From positions 16,086,334-16,150,333 of the forward strand of contig OY757014.1 of the NCBI GenBank assembly GCA_963580285.1: a stretch of 64,000 nucleotides of DNA. Direction: 5' to 3'. Position 1 is the first letter of the stretch, and each line of letters opens with the position of its first letter. Positions 44,338-55,508 of the stretch are shown in pieces. A model generated the notes under the pieces. That model made no database searches. It saw only the letters and a list, made by a program, of their open reading frames with translations, and was not told the DNA's origin. The position numbers and the translations under genes were made by a program. The stretch is from Lucinisca nassula. Lineage: Eukaryota; Mollusca; Bivalvia; Lucinida; Lucinidae.

Positions 44338-44790
44338 TTAATATTTAAAGGTTGTCCAGTCTACCAATTGTCTGCTTTTTACTCTTGTTTTCTTCCGATC
44401 AGAGGTCTCGCCCTTATGCTGCTTTTGCAATCGCGCTAGATCTGACTTTGCCATTTCGACCGCTTGAGCCAGGGGAATGACCATTTTCACCATGGGTTTT
44501 TGCTGTTCCCGCGTTTCCATTTCTTTCCGCCGTTGATCTTCCCTTTCTTTTAGAAGTCGGTTTCTTCTACCGCTACCTACTATGTACCGTCCCATGTAAT
44601 CTGGCTGAACGTAGCCCTCGCTCAAGTCTTTGAAATGCTGGTACCACGCATCGTAGCCCGGAATATAGGGTACCCATTTATCCAGTTTGACGTCGTACAC
44701 TTCGATCGAACCCATCTTTTTTGTCGCAATATAGCGTTGATTTACCTTTCTTACATATGTTTCATTCGTCGTCAGATTCCTAGTCTTCAT
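44338..44790 (-). CDS. unknown 150-aa Polinton-associated protein
   Basis: An intact frame lies between the ATPase (its stop overlaps the start of this frame by about 11 bp) and the protease (6-bp gap). It has an aromatic N-terminal half (YIPGYDAWYQHF), a GRYIVGSGRRNR segment, a charged probable coiled coil rich in K, E and R (residues about 78-135), and a basic C-terminus. There is no signal peptide or membrane segment. The compact packing suggests a real viral gene, possibly a minor structural or DNA-binding protein, but I do not recognise the family. Confidence 0.6.
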   Translation of the reverse strand: MKTRNLTTNETYVRKVNQRYIATKKMGSIEVYDVKLDKWVPYIPGYDAWYQHFKDLSEGYVQPDYMGRYIVGSGRRNRLLKEREDQRRKEMETREQQKPMVKMVIPLAQAVEMAKSDLARLQKQHKGETSDRKKTRVKSRQLVDWTTFKY

Positions 44791-46044
44791 CGTTTTCCGT
44801 CAAGACATGGTCGGGCCAAACACTGGCGAATAAATCCTTTCTCAGTTTTACGGCTTGCAGGATGGATTCGTCGAAATTCAAGTCATGCTGTATTCTTAAA
44901 GTTTGAGCCGACTGTAGAATCTGCCGCTGAATAGGATCCTGGTGATAATCTATTAGAAACCTAGCGTAATCGTGTCTTAGTCTTTTCCTGAGGTGGGGCA
45001 AGTCCTCGTTTGCTGCACGATGATACGCTTCCTCGGAAGCATTTCCTTCTTCGATGTAGCTATCAACCCTGTCTTTGAATCGCTCTGCATTCGATTGCCT
45101 TAGAGGTTCCTTAAACCTCCTCTTCCATATTTCTAGACGCAGGCGGTCTTCTGACAGTTCATCTTTGACACGTTTACCATGAGGTCCCATAAAGGGGTAA
45201 CGCGTGTCGTAAACGTCACTTATCGATTCACTGTCATCCTCGCTGTCTTTATCATTTATATCGGACTCTTCGGATACCTGTAATTTCCGCTTTCTTTCTA
45301 CCGGAAATATATCACTGCGTAAATGCTCTTGTTCGGATGTGCTCGGTTTTAGGTCGACAATCAGGTACCCGTAAGGCTGACTCGTGGCCTGTTCGAAGCG
45401 TTTCATAAACGTAGAGTTGGATGCTGGGTAAATTCTTCTCGCCAACGTCGCCACTTGTTGTCTGTCGATTGGGTTATTGAAAAGGACGAGGTATTGAGTG
45501 TTCAACGCGATGTCTCTACAAGCTTTTCCTTGTGGAAATAGATTCTTCGTGAGATATACGACGGACAAGTTTCTGTGATGGCTCCCCTTGGTAAAGAGGT
45601 CGGCGATTCTTTGGTCGCATTTAGCCTCGGTCATCAAATCGTCAAAAACCAGTACTTTCCTGTTGCGGGTATCGACATACTCGGAGCTGGTCAGGTTGTC
45701 CGGTATACCGTGTACAAATTCTATCTGAGGAAGACTGCGTTGTAAGTCGTCGTACAGTCAGTGCCACTGACCAAAACACCATATGATACGCTCAGGTAGA
45801 GGGTATATGAGGTCGGATAGGAGTAACTTTCTAGTCCATCCGTTTTACCGCTTCCGCTAGGGCCAGTCACCACCATAGAAAACGGGTGCTGAAAGGTAAT
45901 GCTGTTTATCATGTCTGATTGTGGAACTATCCCACTACCGTGCGTATTGCGTTGGTGCCTTAACAAAGCATCACGTCTGGAGAACCAGACATTACAGTCT
46001 GAGCATCTATTCATTTTCGTTTCAAGAGTCTGCAGCTTGGTCAT
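44780..46044 (-). pseudogene. Polinton genome-packaging ATPase (HerA/FtsK-like) with N-terminal C2H2 finger, frameshifted
   Basis: The first part (46044-45721) has a C2H2 zinc finger (CSDC ... HQRNTH, residues 17-35), then QHPFSMVVTGPSGSGKT with the Walker A motif. The second part (to 44780) begins with a Walker B-like VLVFDDL at about 45640-45660, followed by NLSVVYLTKNLF and ALNTQYLVLFNNPIDRQQ, blocks seen in Polinton and adintovirus packaging ATPases. The C-terminal third is charged and acidic. The two parts are in different frames, and the region between them also contains a stop. The enzyme would pump DNA into capsids. It ends against the (CAC)n array, so upstream viral genes are lost. 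Confidence 0.8.
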
Positions 46045-46067
46045 TCTTACAAACTTTTATAGTCAAC

Positions 46068-47424
46068 ACCATCACCACGACAGTCACCACCACCACCACA
46101 GCCACCACCACCACCACCACCACAACCACCACCACCACCACAGCCACCACCACCACAGTCACCACCATCAAAGTCACCACCACAACCACCACAGTCACCA
46201 CCACCACCACCACAGTCACCACCATCAAAGTCACCACCACAACAACCACAGTCACCACCACCACAGCCACCACCACCACCACCACAGTCACCACCACAAC
46301 CACCACAGTCACCACCACCACAACCACCACGACCACCATCACCACAAGCAGCACAACCACCTCCACAGACAGCAGCAGCACCACCACCAAAGCCACTACC
46401 ACAACTACCATCACCATCACCACAGCCACCACCACCACGACCACCACCACCACCATCACCACTACCAAAGACACCACCACCACCACAACAACCACCACCA
46501 CCACCACCTCCCACCACCACCACAGCCACCACCACCACAACCACCACCACCACAGACAGCACCACCACCACTACAGACAGCACCAACACCACCACGAAAG
46601 CCACCACCATCACAACCACCACAGCCACCACCGCCACAACCACCACCACCACGACTACCACCACCACAGGCAGCAGCAGCACCACCACAGACAGCACCAC
46701 CACCACCACAGCTTCCACCACCATCACCACCACCATCACAACCACCACCACCACCACCAACACCATCACCACAACCAAAGACACCACCAACACCATAACC
46801 ACCACCACCACCAACACAGCCACCACCACCGTCCACCACCACCACAGCCACCACCACCACAACCACCACGACGACAACCACCACAGACAGCACCACCACC
46901 ACCACAGACAGCACCACCACCACCACCATAACCACCACCACCATCACCACCACCACAGCCAACGCCACCACAACCATCACCACCACCACCATCACCACTA
47001 CCAAAGACATCACCACTACCACAAACACCTCTACCATCTCTACAACCACCACCATCACAACTACCTCATCATCACCACGACCACCGCCACCAGCACAGCC
47101 ACCAGCTGAACCACCACCACCACCACCACAGCGACCACCACCACCATCACCACTATCACAGCCACCACACCACCACCAGTACCACAGCCACCATACCACC
47201 ACTACTACCACAGCCATCACACCACCATCACTACCACAGCCACCACCACCACCACAAACACCACCACCACCACAGCCATCACCACTACCACAACCACCAC
47301 CACCAGCACAGCCACAAGCACCACCACCACCACCACAACAACCACCGCCACAACCACCACCACAGCCGCCGCCACCACCACCACTACTTCCATCATCACC
47401 ACGACGACCACCACCACAACCACC
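46068..47424 (+). repeat. (CAC)n-type array, left part
   Basis: About 1.36 kb of degenerate CAC/CACCAC/AGCCACCAC repeats with strong strand asymmetry (almost no G on this strand). The long frames rich in His, Thr, Val or Gly across it are artefacts. The gypsy element splits it from the part at 54500-54700. Confidence 0.95.
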
Positions 47425-47976
47425 TGTTATGCATAAGAATTTATTTTTCTGATTCCCACTTGCACCCCACTGTGACCTAATAGTGTTATAAATATCTTGT
47501 TAATCTTCTTATAGAAGATTCTAGAAAACTGAGTCACAGATTAATTTCATTTTTGTAAACAACATGTTTACAAGGAAAAGTACTTCAGAATCTTCCAGAA
47601 AGTTCAGGTTTGCATTATTTTTAGAAGATTACCTCATCTTATTCCACAACCCTGTGGAACATTCTAGAGAAATCTTAGGGTCTATAAAAGAGCATGATTT
47701 TTCTCATTGAGGGAGACTTTGGAGTTTGATGTTTGGGCTTATAAGGAAAGTTATTTCTAAATTCTGTGTTGGATTGTTAAAGGATATTACTTTTCATTTT
47801 GGACTGTGAATTCTGTGGGATCAAGGAAAATAGATTCATTCAGGATATTTCATTCAGAGCTAAGTACATTTAATTTTCTTACTTCTGCAGGTTAAAGTTA
47901 ACTTGTAAATAAATTTTGTTAAATTTTTCCAAAAGGCTTGTTTGCTTTTTCTTTCTGCTACGCCTGGCTCGTAACA
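47425..47976 (+). repeat. 5' LTR of the gypsy element
   Basis: The TATA-like TATAAAAG at 47683-47690 and the AATAAA signal at 47908-47913 mark a probable U3/R/U5 organisation. TTCTGCAG/GT before the end resembles a splice acceptor, but its use is unknown. Confidence 0.95.
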
Positions 47977-47981
47977 GAAAT

Positions 47982-47999
47982 TGGGGGCTCGTCCGGGAT
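47982..47999 (+). promoter_or_regulatory. primer binding site, tRNA-Pro type
   Basis: TGGGGGCTCGTCCGGGAT lies 5 bases after the LTR. It equals the 18-base tRNA-Pro complement known as the primer site of murine leukaemia virus, so proline tRNA is the likely primer. Confidence 0.9.
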
Positions 48000-48287
48000 A
48001 AAACCATTTGAGCATTTTAAAACCGACATTTCATGTGACGGCAGGTAATTGTCATTTCTTATCAAATAGACTAGGCAGTTGCTTCACAGAATTGGTATTT
48101 CCCTATAGGCATATAGGGGATTGTCATTTCATATGAATTGTCATTTCAGGTGAAATAGTACTTGTCATTTCATGTGAAATTTTGGTTGAGCTTGTCATTT
48201 CAAAAAAAAAAAAAAAAAAAAAACTTTGTCAAATTAACCTTAATCTGAATTACCATACTTACGTTATAATACAAACAAAAAGCAAAC

Positions 48288-50330
48288 ATGTCGTTTGATT
48301 TGAGAAGCTTTTTGGCTCAGCCTACTCAGGAGTTGTTTGATCTGGCCAAAAGGACAGATTTGCTAGATATTGCTTCCCATTATGGGGTCACTGCTATCAA
48401 AACAAGCATGAAGAAGCATGAAATTAAGAATATTTTGGTACAGTTTTTTGTTGATGAAGAACTTTTCGATCCATCTGCTTTGTCTCTCATTATGGTTTCA
48501 CATACTGAACTGCAAATGAGACAAATCGAAATTGGAAGGCAAATTGAATTAGAAAAATTAAGATTAGAGATGGAAGAACGCATACAGAAAGAAAAAATGG
48601 AAAAGGAAGAAAAAGAAAGGGAAATGCAGAGACAAATGCAGATGGAAAGATTAGAAATGGAAGAACGAATTCGAAAAGAAAAATTAGAGCAGGAAGAAAA
48701 ACAAAGAGAAATGGAGGAACGGATTGAGTTAGAAAAGGAAAAAATGAGATATAGTATTGAAGAAAAAAGAGAGGGAAAGGCAATTTCAATTAAGGCTGAA
48801 GGAAATGGAACTCCAGGGTCAGGATAGGTTGAAACATACCCCTGTTTTTGACTCTGGCAGTTACTTTGATGCCACAAAGCACATAAGATTAGTTCCGCCA
48901 TTTCAGGAAAAAGAGGTAGATAAGTATTTTTTGCATTTTGAAAAAGTTGCAGAAAATTTAAAATGGCCAAAAGAGCATTGGACCTTACTTTTGCAAAGCG
49001 TTGTTGTCGGAAAGGCTCGAGACATTTACACTCAGCTGACTGTCGAGCAAAGCTCAGACTATGATTTGGTTAAGGAGCTTATTCTTAAGGCATATGAGTT
49101 GGTCCCCGAAGCTTACAGGCAAAAATTTAGGAATTGTAAAAAAGAAATTTCCCAGACCCATATAGAATTTGCTCGAACCAAAGAACAGTTATTTGATAGG
49201 TGGTGTTCTTCTAAAAAAGTAGGCTCTGATCATGACAAACTTAGACAGCTTGTCCTTGTTGAAGAGTTCAAACGGTGCATAAATTCAGACATTAAATCTT
49301 TTCTCGATGAGAGACAGGTTGAAACTTTGGAGGAAGCTTCTCGTTTGGCAGATGATTATGCTTTGACTCATAAAGTCTCATTTGTGAACAGGCCTTATCC
49401 TCGAAAACCTTATAATCCACAGACAGGTCCAAGATTCTATCCCAGTAATCCTTCTGGTAGTTATAGCCATACATCTAGTACTATGCCCAAACTTTCTGGT
49501 GAAAATAAAAGCCAGAATCCTTCCAAACCTTCTGGTGAAAACAGAAGCCAGAATTTTTCCAAACCTTCTGGTGAAAACAAAGACCAGAATCCCTTATCTC
49601 AATCTCAAGTAGTTTGTTATTATTGTAAAAATACAGGTCATTTGATCTCTGAGTGTTTAAAATTAAAGCGAAGGAAAGAAAGAGAAAGACAAGAGGAACT
49701 TAAGCCTACAGGCTTGACTTCTATAAGGCCAAAACCACAGTCTTGTGTAAGGGAGGAAACTCTTTCTGATACCAAAATATCTGAGACTAATTCGGTTATG
49801 GAGATTTATGAACCATTCTTATCAGATGGTTTTGTGTCAGTAAATGGTGACAGTTATGCCCATCCTACCCCTATCAAAATCTTACGAGATACTGGAGCTT
49901 CTCAATCTCTTATTCTAGCAGATACTCTGCCTTTTTCTGAGAAGACTTCTTTGGGCCAAAGTGTCCTTATTCAGGGTGTGGAATGTGGATTTGTTAATGT
50001 TCCGCTTCATAACGTTTATTTGTCATCAGACTTGGTATCCGGTTCAGTGGCTGTTGGCATTAGACCTTCTTTACCTTTTAAAGGTGTTCATTTGTTGCTA
50101 GGCAATGACTTAGCTGGAGATAAGGTTGTGGTAAACCCACTTTTGACTACTAATCCTTGCATAGACCAACCGCCTGATCCCATTGAGCAGGAAATTCCTG
50201 ATCTTTATCCGTCTTGTGCAGTCACAAGGGCTATGGCACGTAAGGCCAAGCAAACTGATGGGAAACAGGATTTTGATTTAACTGATACCTTTTTGGGTCA
50301 GTCTTTTAATGACGAGATAACAAGGTCTCT
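48288..50330 (+). pseudogene. gypsy gag with SCAN-like capsid, zinc knuckle and aspartic protease
   Basis: The first frame (48288-48827) has an N-terminal helical SAP-like segment (LFDLAKRTDLLDIASHYGV) and a long coiled coil. The second frame (open from 48748) continues the coiled coil and then the capsid: residues about 119-201 (YRQKFRNCKK ... FLDERQVETLEEASRLADD) resemble the SCAN fold. Three 12-residue PSGEN(K/R)SQN units follow, then the CCHC knuckle CYYCKNTGHLISEC (residues 287-300) and the protease with RDTGAS (377-382) and LLLGNDLAG. The shift between frames is +1 near the A6 run at 48763-48768, most likely an indel. The frame runs on into pol without a stop once the Naiad insertion is removed, so Gag-Pol is a single polyprotein. 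Confidence 0.9.
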
Positions 50331-50928
50331 AGGCCTCAGATTCTATGACGGCTCCAACGTAAAGGCTTATTGAAAATTTAAAGAGATAATGTTGGTTTGG
50401 GCCTGATGCTCTGTCTCTGGTCGGGCTCATCGGAGTCTAACTGTTGGTTTTCTTTTGCTCCAGCATTTCAGTGGTTTCTTGCTGTCGAGTCCTCACCGTT
50501 GTCTCACCTCTGTGGTTCTTTGATTTCTGTGTTCACGGAGATGTTGCACTGATGAGTTAGGAGGCCTTCATGCGGACTGAACAAATTATTTGTCTAAATC
50601 GCGACGGAGGTGGGGGCGGGGGTTGTGGCCGCGTGGGGTCGATTTGGGCCCCCCAGTGGAAATCTTCCACTGACCGTTCCAAGGCGGCTCTTCTGTGGCG
50701 ATTTATTTATGTTGTTGTTTGTTACTTACTGTGTGTATCACTTGTGTCTTTTGGTTTTGGATGGCCATATGGCCATTTTGTGGGAAAGTAACTGTCCATA
50801 TGGCCTTCCTTTGTTTAGGTTTCCATTATGGTCTGGTCACTTAATGTTTGTATTTCTTTCCCTTTGGTGTCTTTTATGGATGGAGTAAGTTAATTGTATC
50901 AATTCCTGATCTTTGTTTTACTTCTACT
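50331..50928 (+). repeat. 5'-truncated Naiad 3' fragment inserted in gypsy pol
   Basis: It starts AGGCCTCAGATTCTATGACG and ends TTTGTTTTACTTCTACT. CT on both sides is at most a 2-bp duplication. Removing 600 bp rejoins TCTCT and GTCTTC in the same frame. It introduces a stop at 50371-50373, so gag-protease and integrase-RT are now separated. The landmarks match the other pLTRs, including a 6-C tract. Confidence 0.9.
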
Positions 50929-50930
50929 CT

Positions 50931-53802
50931 GTCTTCAAGCCTGCCTGATAAGCAGACAGATTTTCATGAGAATAACTCATCTTTCGATCTAGGCCAAGAT
51001 AAAATGTCCGGGTCTCAACTAGCTATAGAACAGCACAAGGATCCTGAAATTTCGCCTTTGTTTGAAAGGGCTTTAGATGAGCAGGAAGTATCTCAGGTCC
51101 CAGTCGGTTATTATGTCAAAAATGACATTCTTATGAGAAAATGGCGTCCACCAGACGTCTCAGCAGAAGACGAGTGGACTGTCAACCATCAGATAGTGGT
51201 TCCACGGATTTACCGTCCTGAAATATTAAACTTGGCACATGAAACTCCCATGTCAGGACATTTAGGTGTAAATAAAACCTATCACAAGATTCTTAATCAT
51301 TTTTACTGGCCTGGGTTAAAATCAGATGTTTCTCAGCATTGTAGGTCCTGTCATACATGTCAAATGGTAGGAAATCCCAATCAGACTATACCTAAGGCTC
51401 ACTTGCAGCCTATACCTGCTTTTGATGAACCTTTCAGTCGAATAATTATAGACTGTGTGGGTCCCTTGCCCAGAACTAAGTCTGGCTGTGAATATCTTTT
51501 GACTATTATGTGTGCTTCCACACGTTTTCCTGAAGCCATTCCTTTAAGAAATATCAAAACTAAGACAATCGTCAAGGCCTTAGTGAAGTTTTTCACATTT
51601 GTTGGGCTTCCTAAATCTGTTCAGTCAGACCAAGGCTCAAATTTTATGTCTGGAATATTTCAACAAGTAATGCATGAACTTGGCATTGTACAGTATAAGT
51701 CATCGGCCTATCATCCTGAAAGTCAAGGCGCCCTTGAAAGATTCCATCAAACATTGAAAAACATGATAAGATCATATTGCTTTGACACAGAGAAGGATTG
51801 GGATGAAGGCATCCACCTCCTTTTATTTGCTGTTAGAGAATCTGTGCAAGAATCTCTTGGCTTCAGTCCATTTGAATTAGTATTTGGCCATACTGTTCGT
51901 GGTCCTTTGAAACTTCTCAAAGAGAAATTTCTCTCCAATGATGACACCTCCCTGAATTTACTTCAGTATGTGTCTGTTTTCAAAACTAGACTTTCAAAAG
52001 CTTGTGAGGCTGCTCGGACCAATCTTCAGTCAGCCCAAAGGAAAATGAAACAGCTATATGACATAGGGACAAAACAAAGGAATTTTAAACCAGGTGATAA
52101 GGTACTAGCTCTTTTGCCTATTCCAGGAAAATCGTTGCAGGCCAGGTATTATGGTCCATACACTGTAGACAAAAAGATCAGTGACGTAAATTACAAAATA
52201 AACACTCCTGGGAGGCGCAAGCTAAAGCAGCTATGTCATATTAACATGCTTAAGGAATACATAGATAGGGACAATACATCTTTAACATCAGTCAATCTAG
52301 TTAGCTCTGTTCCACTTAATTCATGTGACAATGACTGTGAGGATATTAATTCAGTGAAGTCTGATCCCACATCATCAAAACTTCAGAATTCTGACATTCT
52401 ACGGAATCTTGACCAGAAACTGTCACATCTAGAGCCAAATCAGCGGAATGAACTGAAACAGCTAATTTTTGAATATGAACACTTATTTCCTGACATTCCA
52501 ACACGGACAGACAAAATATTTCACGATGTGGACATAAATGGGTCTAAACCTGTAAAACAACACCCATACAGGATGAATCCTGTAAAACAAAAATATCTTA
52601 AAGAAGAAGTTCAGTATCTATTAGACAATGACTTTATTGAACCAAGCCAAAGTGAGTGGAGTTCTCCTTGTATTCTTGTACCAAAACCTGATGGGACATA
52701 TCGTATGTGTACAGATTTTAGGAAAGTTAATTCCTTAAGTAAAACAGATAGCTTTCCTATTCCAAGAATGGATGACTGCATTGATAACATCGGGAATGCC
52801 AAATACATAACGAAATTCGACCTTCTGAAAGGATTTTGGCAAATTCCACTCACAGATAGAGCAAAGGAGGTTTTGGCATTCACAACACCAGACGGATTAT
52901 TTAACTATAAAGTCATGCCATTTGGAACGAAAAACTCTCCGGCAACATTTCAGCGCTTAATAAACATGGTAATTGCGGGGCTGGAAGGCTGCAGTGCTTA
53001 TATCGATGATGCTATCATATACAACGACCAGTGGAATCAACATCTTGGGACTATTCGAGCATTCTTTGATAGACTGAGTAATGCCAAATTGACAATCAAT
53101 CTTGCTAAAAGTGAATTCTGCCATGCAAGTTTGACATTTCTAGGTCATGTTGTAGGTCAAGGTCATGTGAAACCCATTGATGCTAAAGTTGAGGCTATCT
53201 CAAATTTTCCCGTACCCACGTGCAAAAGACAGCTGATGCGATTTCTTGGTATGGCTGGTTATTACAGAAAGTTCTGTAATAATTTCTCTATAATTGCTGA
53301 GCCTTTGACAAATTTGCTCAGCAAAAGGACAAAATTCCATTGGAATGCTATATGCCAAAATGCTTTTGATAAACTTAAAGCCATACTCAAGAGTGAACCA
53401 GTTCTCTTAGCACCAAACTTTGAAAAGGAGTTTAAGCTAGCTGTAGATGCTAGTGACGTAGGTGCAGGTAGTGTTTTGTTGCAGGAAGATGAAAATGGCG
53501 TGGATCATCCAGTTTGCTACTTTTCCAAAAAGTTTAATAAGCATCAGAGAAATTACTCTACCATAGAGAAAGAGTGCTTGTCTCTGATTCTTGCTCTGCA
53601 ACATTTCGAAGTTTATCTTACCCCTACTACTGCACCAATTGTTGTTTTCAGTGATCACAATCCACTGACTTTCATACATAAAATGAAAAACAAAAATCAG
53701 CGGTTGCTCAGGTGGAGTCTTATGCTACAAGAGTATAATTTAGACATAAGACATATCAGAGGGAGAGATAACATTATCCCTGATGCCCTTTCAAGAGCTT
53801 GA
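50931..53802 (+). CDS. gypsy integrase, reverse transcriptase and RNase H (integrase first)
   Basis: The frame is open from inside the Naiad insertion (a spurious ATG at 50848). In that numbering the integrase zinc finger is HETPMSGH ... CRSCHTC (131-171) and the catalytic triad is D202 (IIIDCVGPL), D261 (SDQGSNF) and E297 (GALERFHQ). The Pro-Gly basic tail GDKVLALLP ... YYGPYTV (417-440) follows. The RT has motif A KFDLLKGFWQIPL (657-669), FGTKNSPATFQR and the active site YIDD (718-721). RNase H has AVDASD (865-870), EKEC, FSDHNPL and the final DALSRA (979-984). All catalytic residues are present. Only the upstream insertion stop prevents Gag-Pol synthesis. Confidence 0.95.
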
Positions 53803-53935
53803 GCAGTGTCAGGAGTTGTGTTTTTCTTTCCTACTAAAGTGGATTGTAGATACATGTAATTTTATATGCTATGCTCAATATTTTATTATTCTTAAAGCAA
53901 AAGAAAGCTTTATTACATAAATCTTTCTTTTCCTC

Positions 53936-53947
53936 GAAGAGGGGGAG
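53936..53947 (+). promoter_or_regulatory. polypurine tract
   Basis: GAAGAGGGGGAG lies directly before the 3' LTR, where plus-strand DNA synthesis is primed. Confidence 0.85.
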
Positions 53948-54499
53948 TGTTATGCATAAGAATTTATTTTTCTGATTCCCACTTGCACCCCACTGTGACC
54001 TAATAGTGTTATAAATATCTTGTTAATCTTCTTATAGAAGATTCTAGAAAACTGAGTCACAGATTAATTTCATTTTTGTAAACAACATGTTTACAAGGAA
54101 AAGTACTTCAGAACCTTCCAGAAAGTTCAGGTTTGCATTATTTTTAGAAGATTACCTCATCTTATTCCACAACCCTGTGGAACATTCTAGAGAAATCTTA
54201 GGGTCTATAAAAGAGCATGATTTTTCTCATTGAGGGAGACTTTGGAGTTTGATGTTTGGGCTTATAAGGAAAGTTATTTCTAAATTCTGTGTTGGATTGT
54301 TAAAGGATATTACTTTTCATTTTGGACTGTGAATTCTGTGGGATCAAGGAAAATAGATTCATTCAGGATATTTCATTCAGAGCTAAGTACATTTAATTTT
54401 CTTACTTCTGCAGGTTAAAGTTAACTTGTAAATAAATTTTGTTAAATTTTTCCAAAAGGCTTGTTTGCTTTTTCTTTCTGCTACGCCTGGCTCGTAACA
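53948..54499 (+). repeat. 3' LTR of the gypsy element
   Basis: It is 552 bp, the same length as the 5' LTR, with one difference. The equivalent TATA element is at 54206-54213 and AATAAA at 54431-54436. Confidence 0.95.
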
Positions 54500-54700
54500 C
54501 ACCACCACAGACACCACCACCACAGCCACAACCACCACCATTACCACAGCCACAACCACCACAACCACCATCACCACCACCACAGACACCAGCGCCACCA
54601 CCACCACAGCCACCACACCACTTCCGCAGCAACCACCACCACAGTTACCACCACCACAGCCACCACCACCACAGACACCACAACCACCTCCCTACGTGTT
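54500..54700 (+). repeat. (CAC)n-type array, right part
   Basis: It resumes with the 4-bp duplicated CACC and the same degenerate repeat as 46068-47424. Confidence 0.9.
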
Positions 54701-54990
54701 ACCGCCTTGCGAATTCAGTTGAGAATGAAGTTCTTTACTGCAACGTTCAAGCTTTCTTCGCAAATTTCAAAACGAGGCTGTCATATGTTCAAAGCATAAG
54801 TATGATAGGTCGGTTATTAATAGCAACCAATCGGTATGTGTCGTAGCCATATTAAACATAGGCTTTATCCATTAGAAGTTATTGTCTGTTAGATTGGCGC
54901 AGAGCTCTGATCGGGTATGTCGCTTTAAACTTTTCGCATTCAATTAGGGTTTGAAGCAGATTGCGTTTTTAGGTGTACGTGCATTGAATA
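54701..54990. other. unassigned Polinton interior
   Basis: No recognisable gene; it may be decayed viral sequence. Confidence 0.35.
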
Positions 54991-54992
54991 TT

Positions 54993-55013
54993 TTGTGTGT
55001 GTGTGTGTGTGTT

Positions 55014-55068
<55 letters not shown>

Positions 55069-55110
55069 ACATGTTTTTGAGCGCATGTGCGTATATATGT
55101 GTATATGCGC

Positions 55111-55178
<68 letters not shown>

Positions 55179-55222
55179 ACATGTTTTTGAGCGCATATGC
55201 GTATATGTGTGTATATGCGCTT

Positions 55223-55275
<53 letters not shown>

Positions 55276-55310
55276 TGTGTGTGTGCGTGTGTGTGTGTGT
55301 GTGTAGTAAT
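54993..55310 (+). repeat. (GT)n microsatellite with two related unit blocks
   Basis: Three GT tracts are separated by nearly identical 45-50 bp spacers (GAATACATGTTTTTGAGCGC ... TATATGCGCTT), so the array grew by duplicating tract plus spacer. Confidence 0.9.
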
Positions 55311-55477
55311 GTGTGTATGTGTGTGTTGTTGTTGCTGTTGCGTGCGTGTGTGTATGTATGTGTCTATGTATATGCGGAGGAATGTGCATATATGTGAGCG
55401 TTTGGTCATACATGGGCGTATGCTTGGACCTGTGTCTGGATTGATACGTGTAGACTTGTGTTAGAAGTTAAGGTATC

Positions 55478-55479
<2 letters not shown>

Positions 55480-55508
<29 letters not shown>

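Larger units (their letters stand above)
47425..54499 (+). mobile_element. Gmr1-type Ty3/gypsy LTR retrotransposon, very young, interrupted by a Naiad fragment
   Basis: The 552-bp LTRs (47425-47976 and 53948-54499) begin TGTTATGC, end GTAACA and differ at one position that I can see (T/C at 47592 versus the 3' copy). CACC on both sides is a 4-bp duplication in the (CAC)n target. The PBS, gag, protease, integrase, RT, RNase H and polypurine tract are all present, in that order. Integrase before RT is the Ty1/copia-like order found in Gmr1-like gypsy elements. Two defects are visible: a frame change within gag near 48770 and a 600-bp insertion at 50331-50930. Confidence 0.95.

Noticed and set aside
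45721..46044. Walker A motif suggesting a cellular ABC or AAA ATPase
   Set aside because: The zinc finger, downstream blocks and the neighbouring adenain-like protease fit a Polinton packaging ATPase.
46022..47423. Very long open frames rich in His, Thr, Val or Gly on both strands
   Set aside because: They are translations of the (CAC)n array; no start context, domain or conservation supports a protein.
50848..50930. ATG and 28 N-terminal residues of the gypsy pol frame
   Set aside because: They come from the inserted Naiad fragment; the same peptide appears at 39643 and in other pLTRs.
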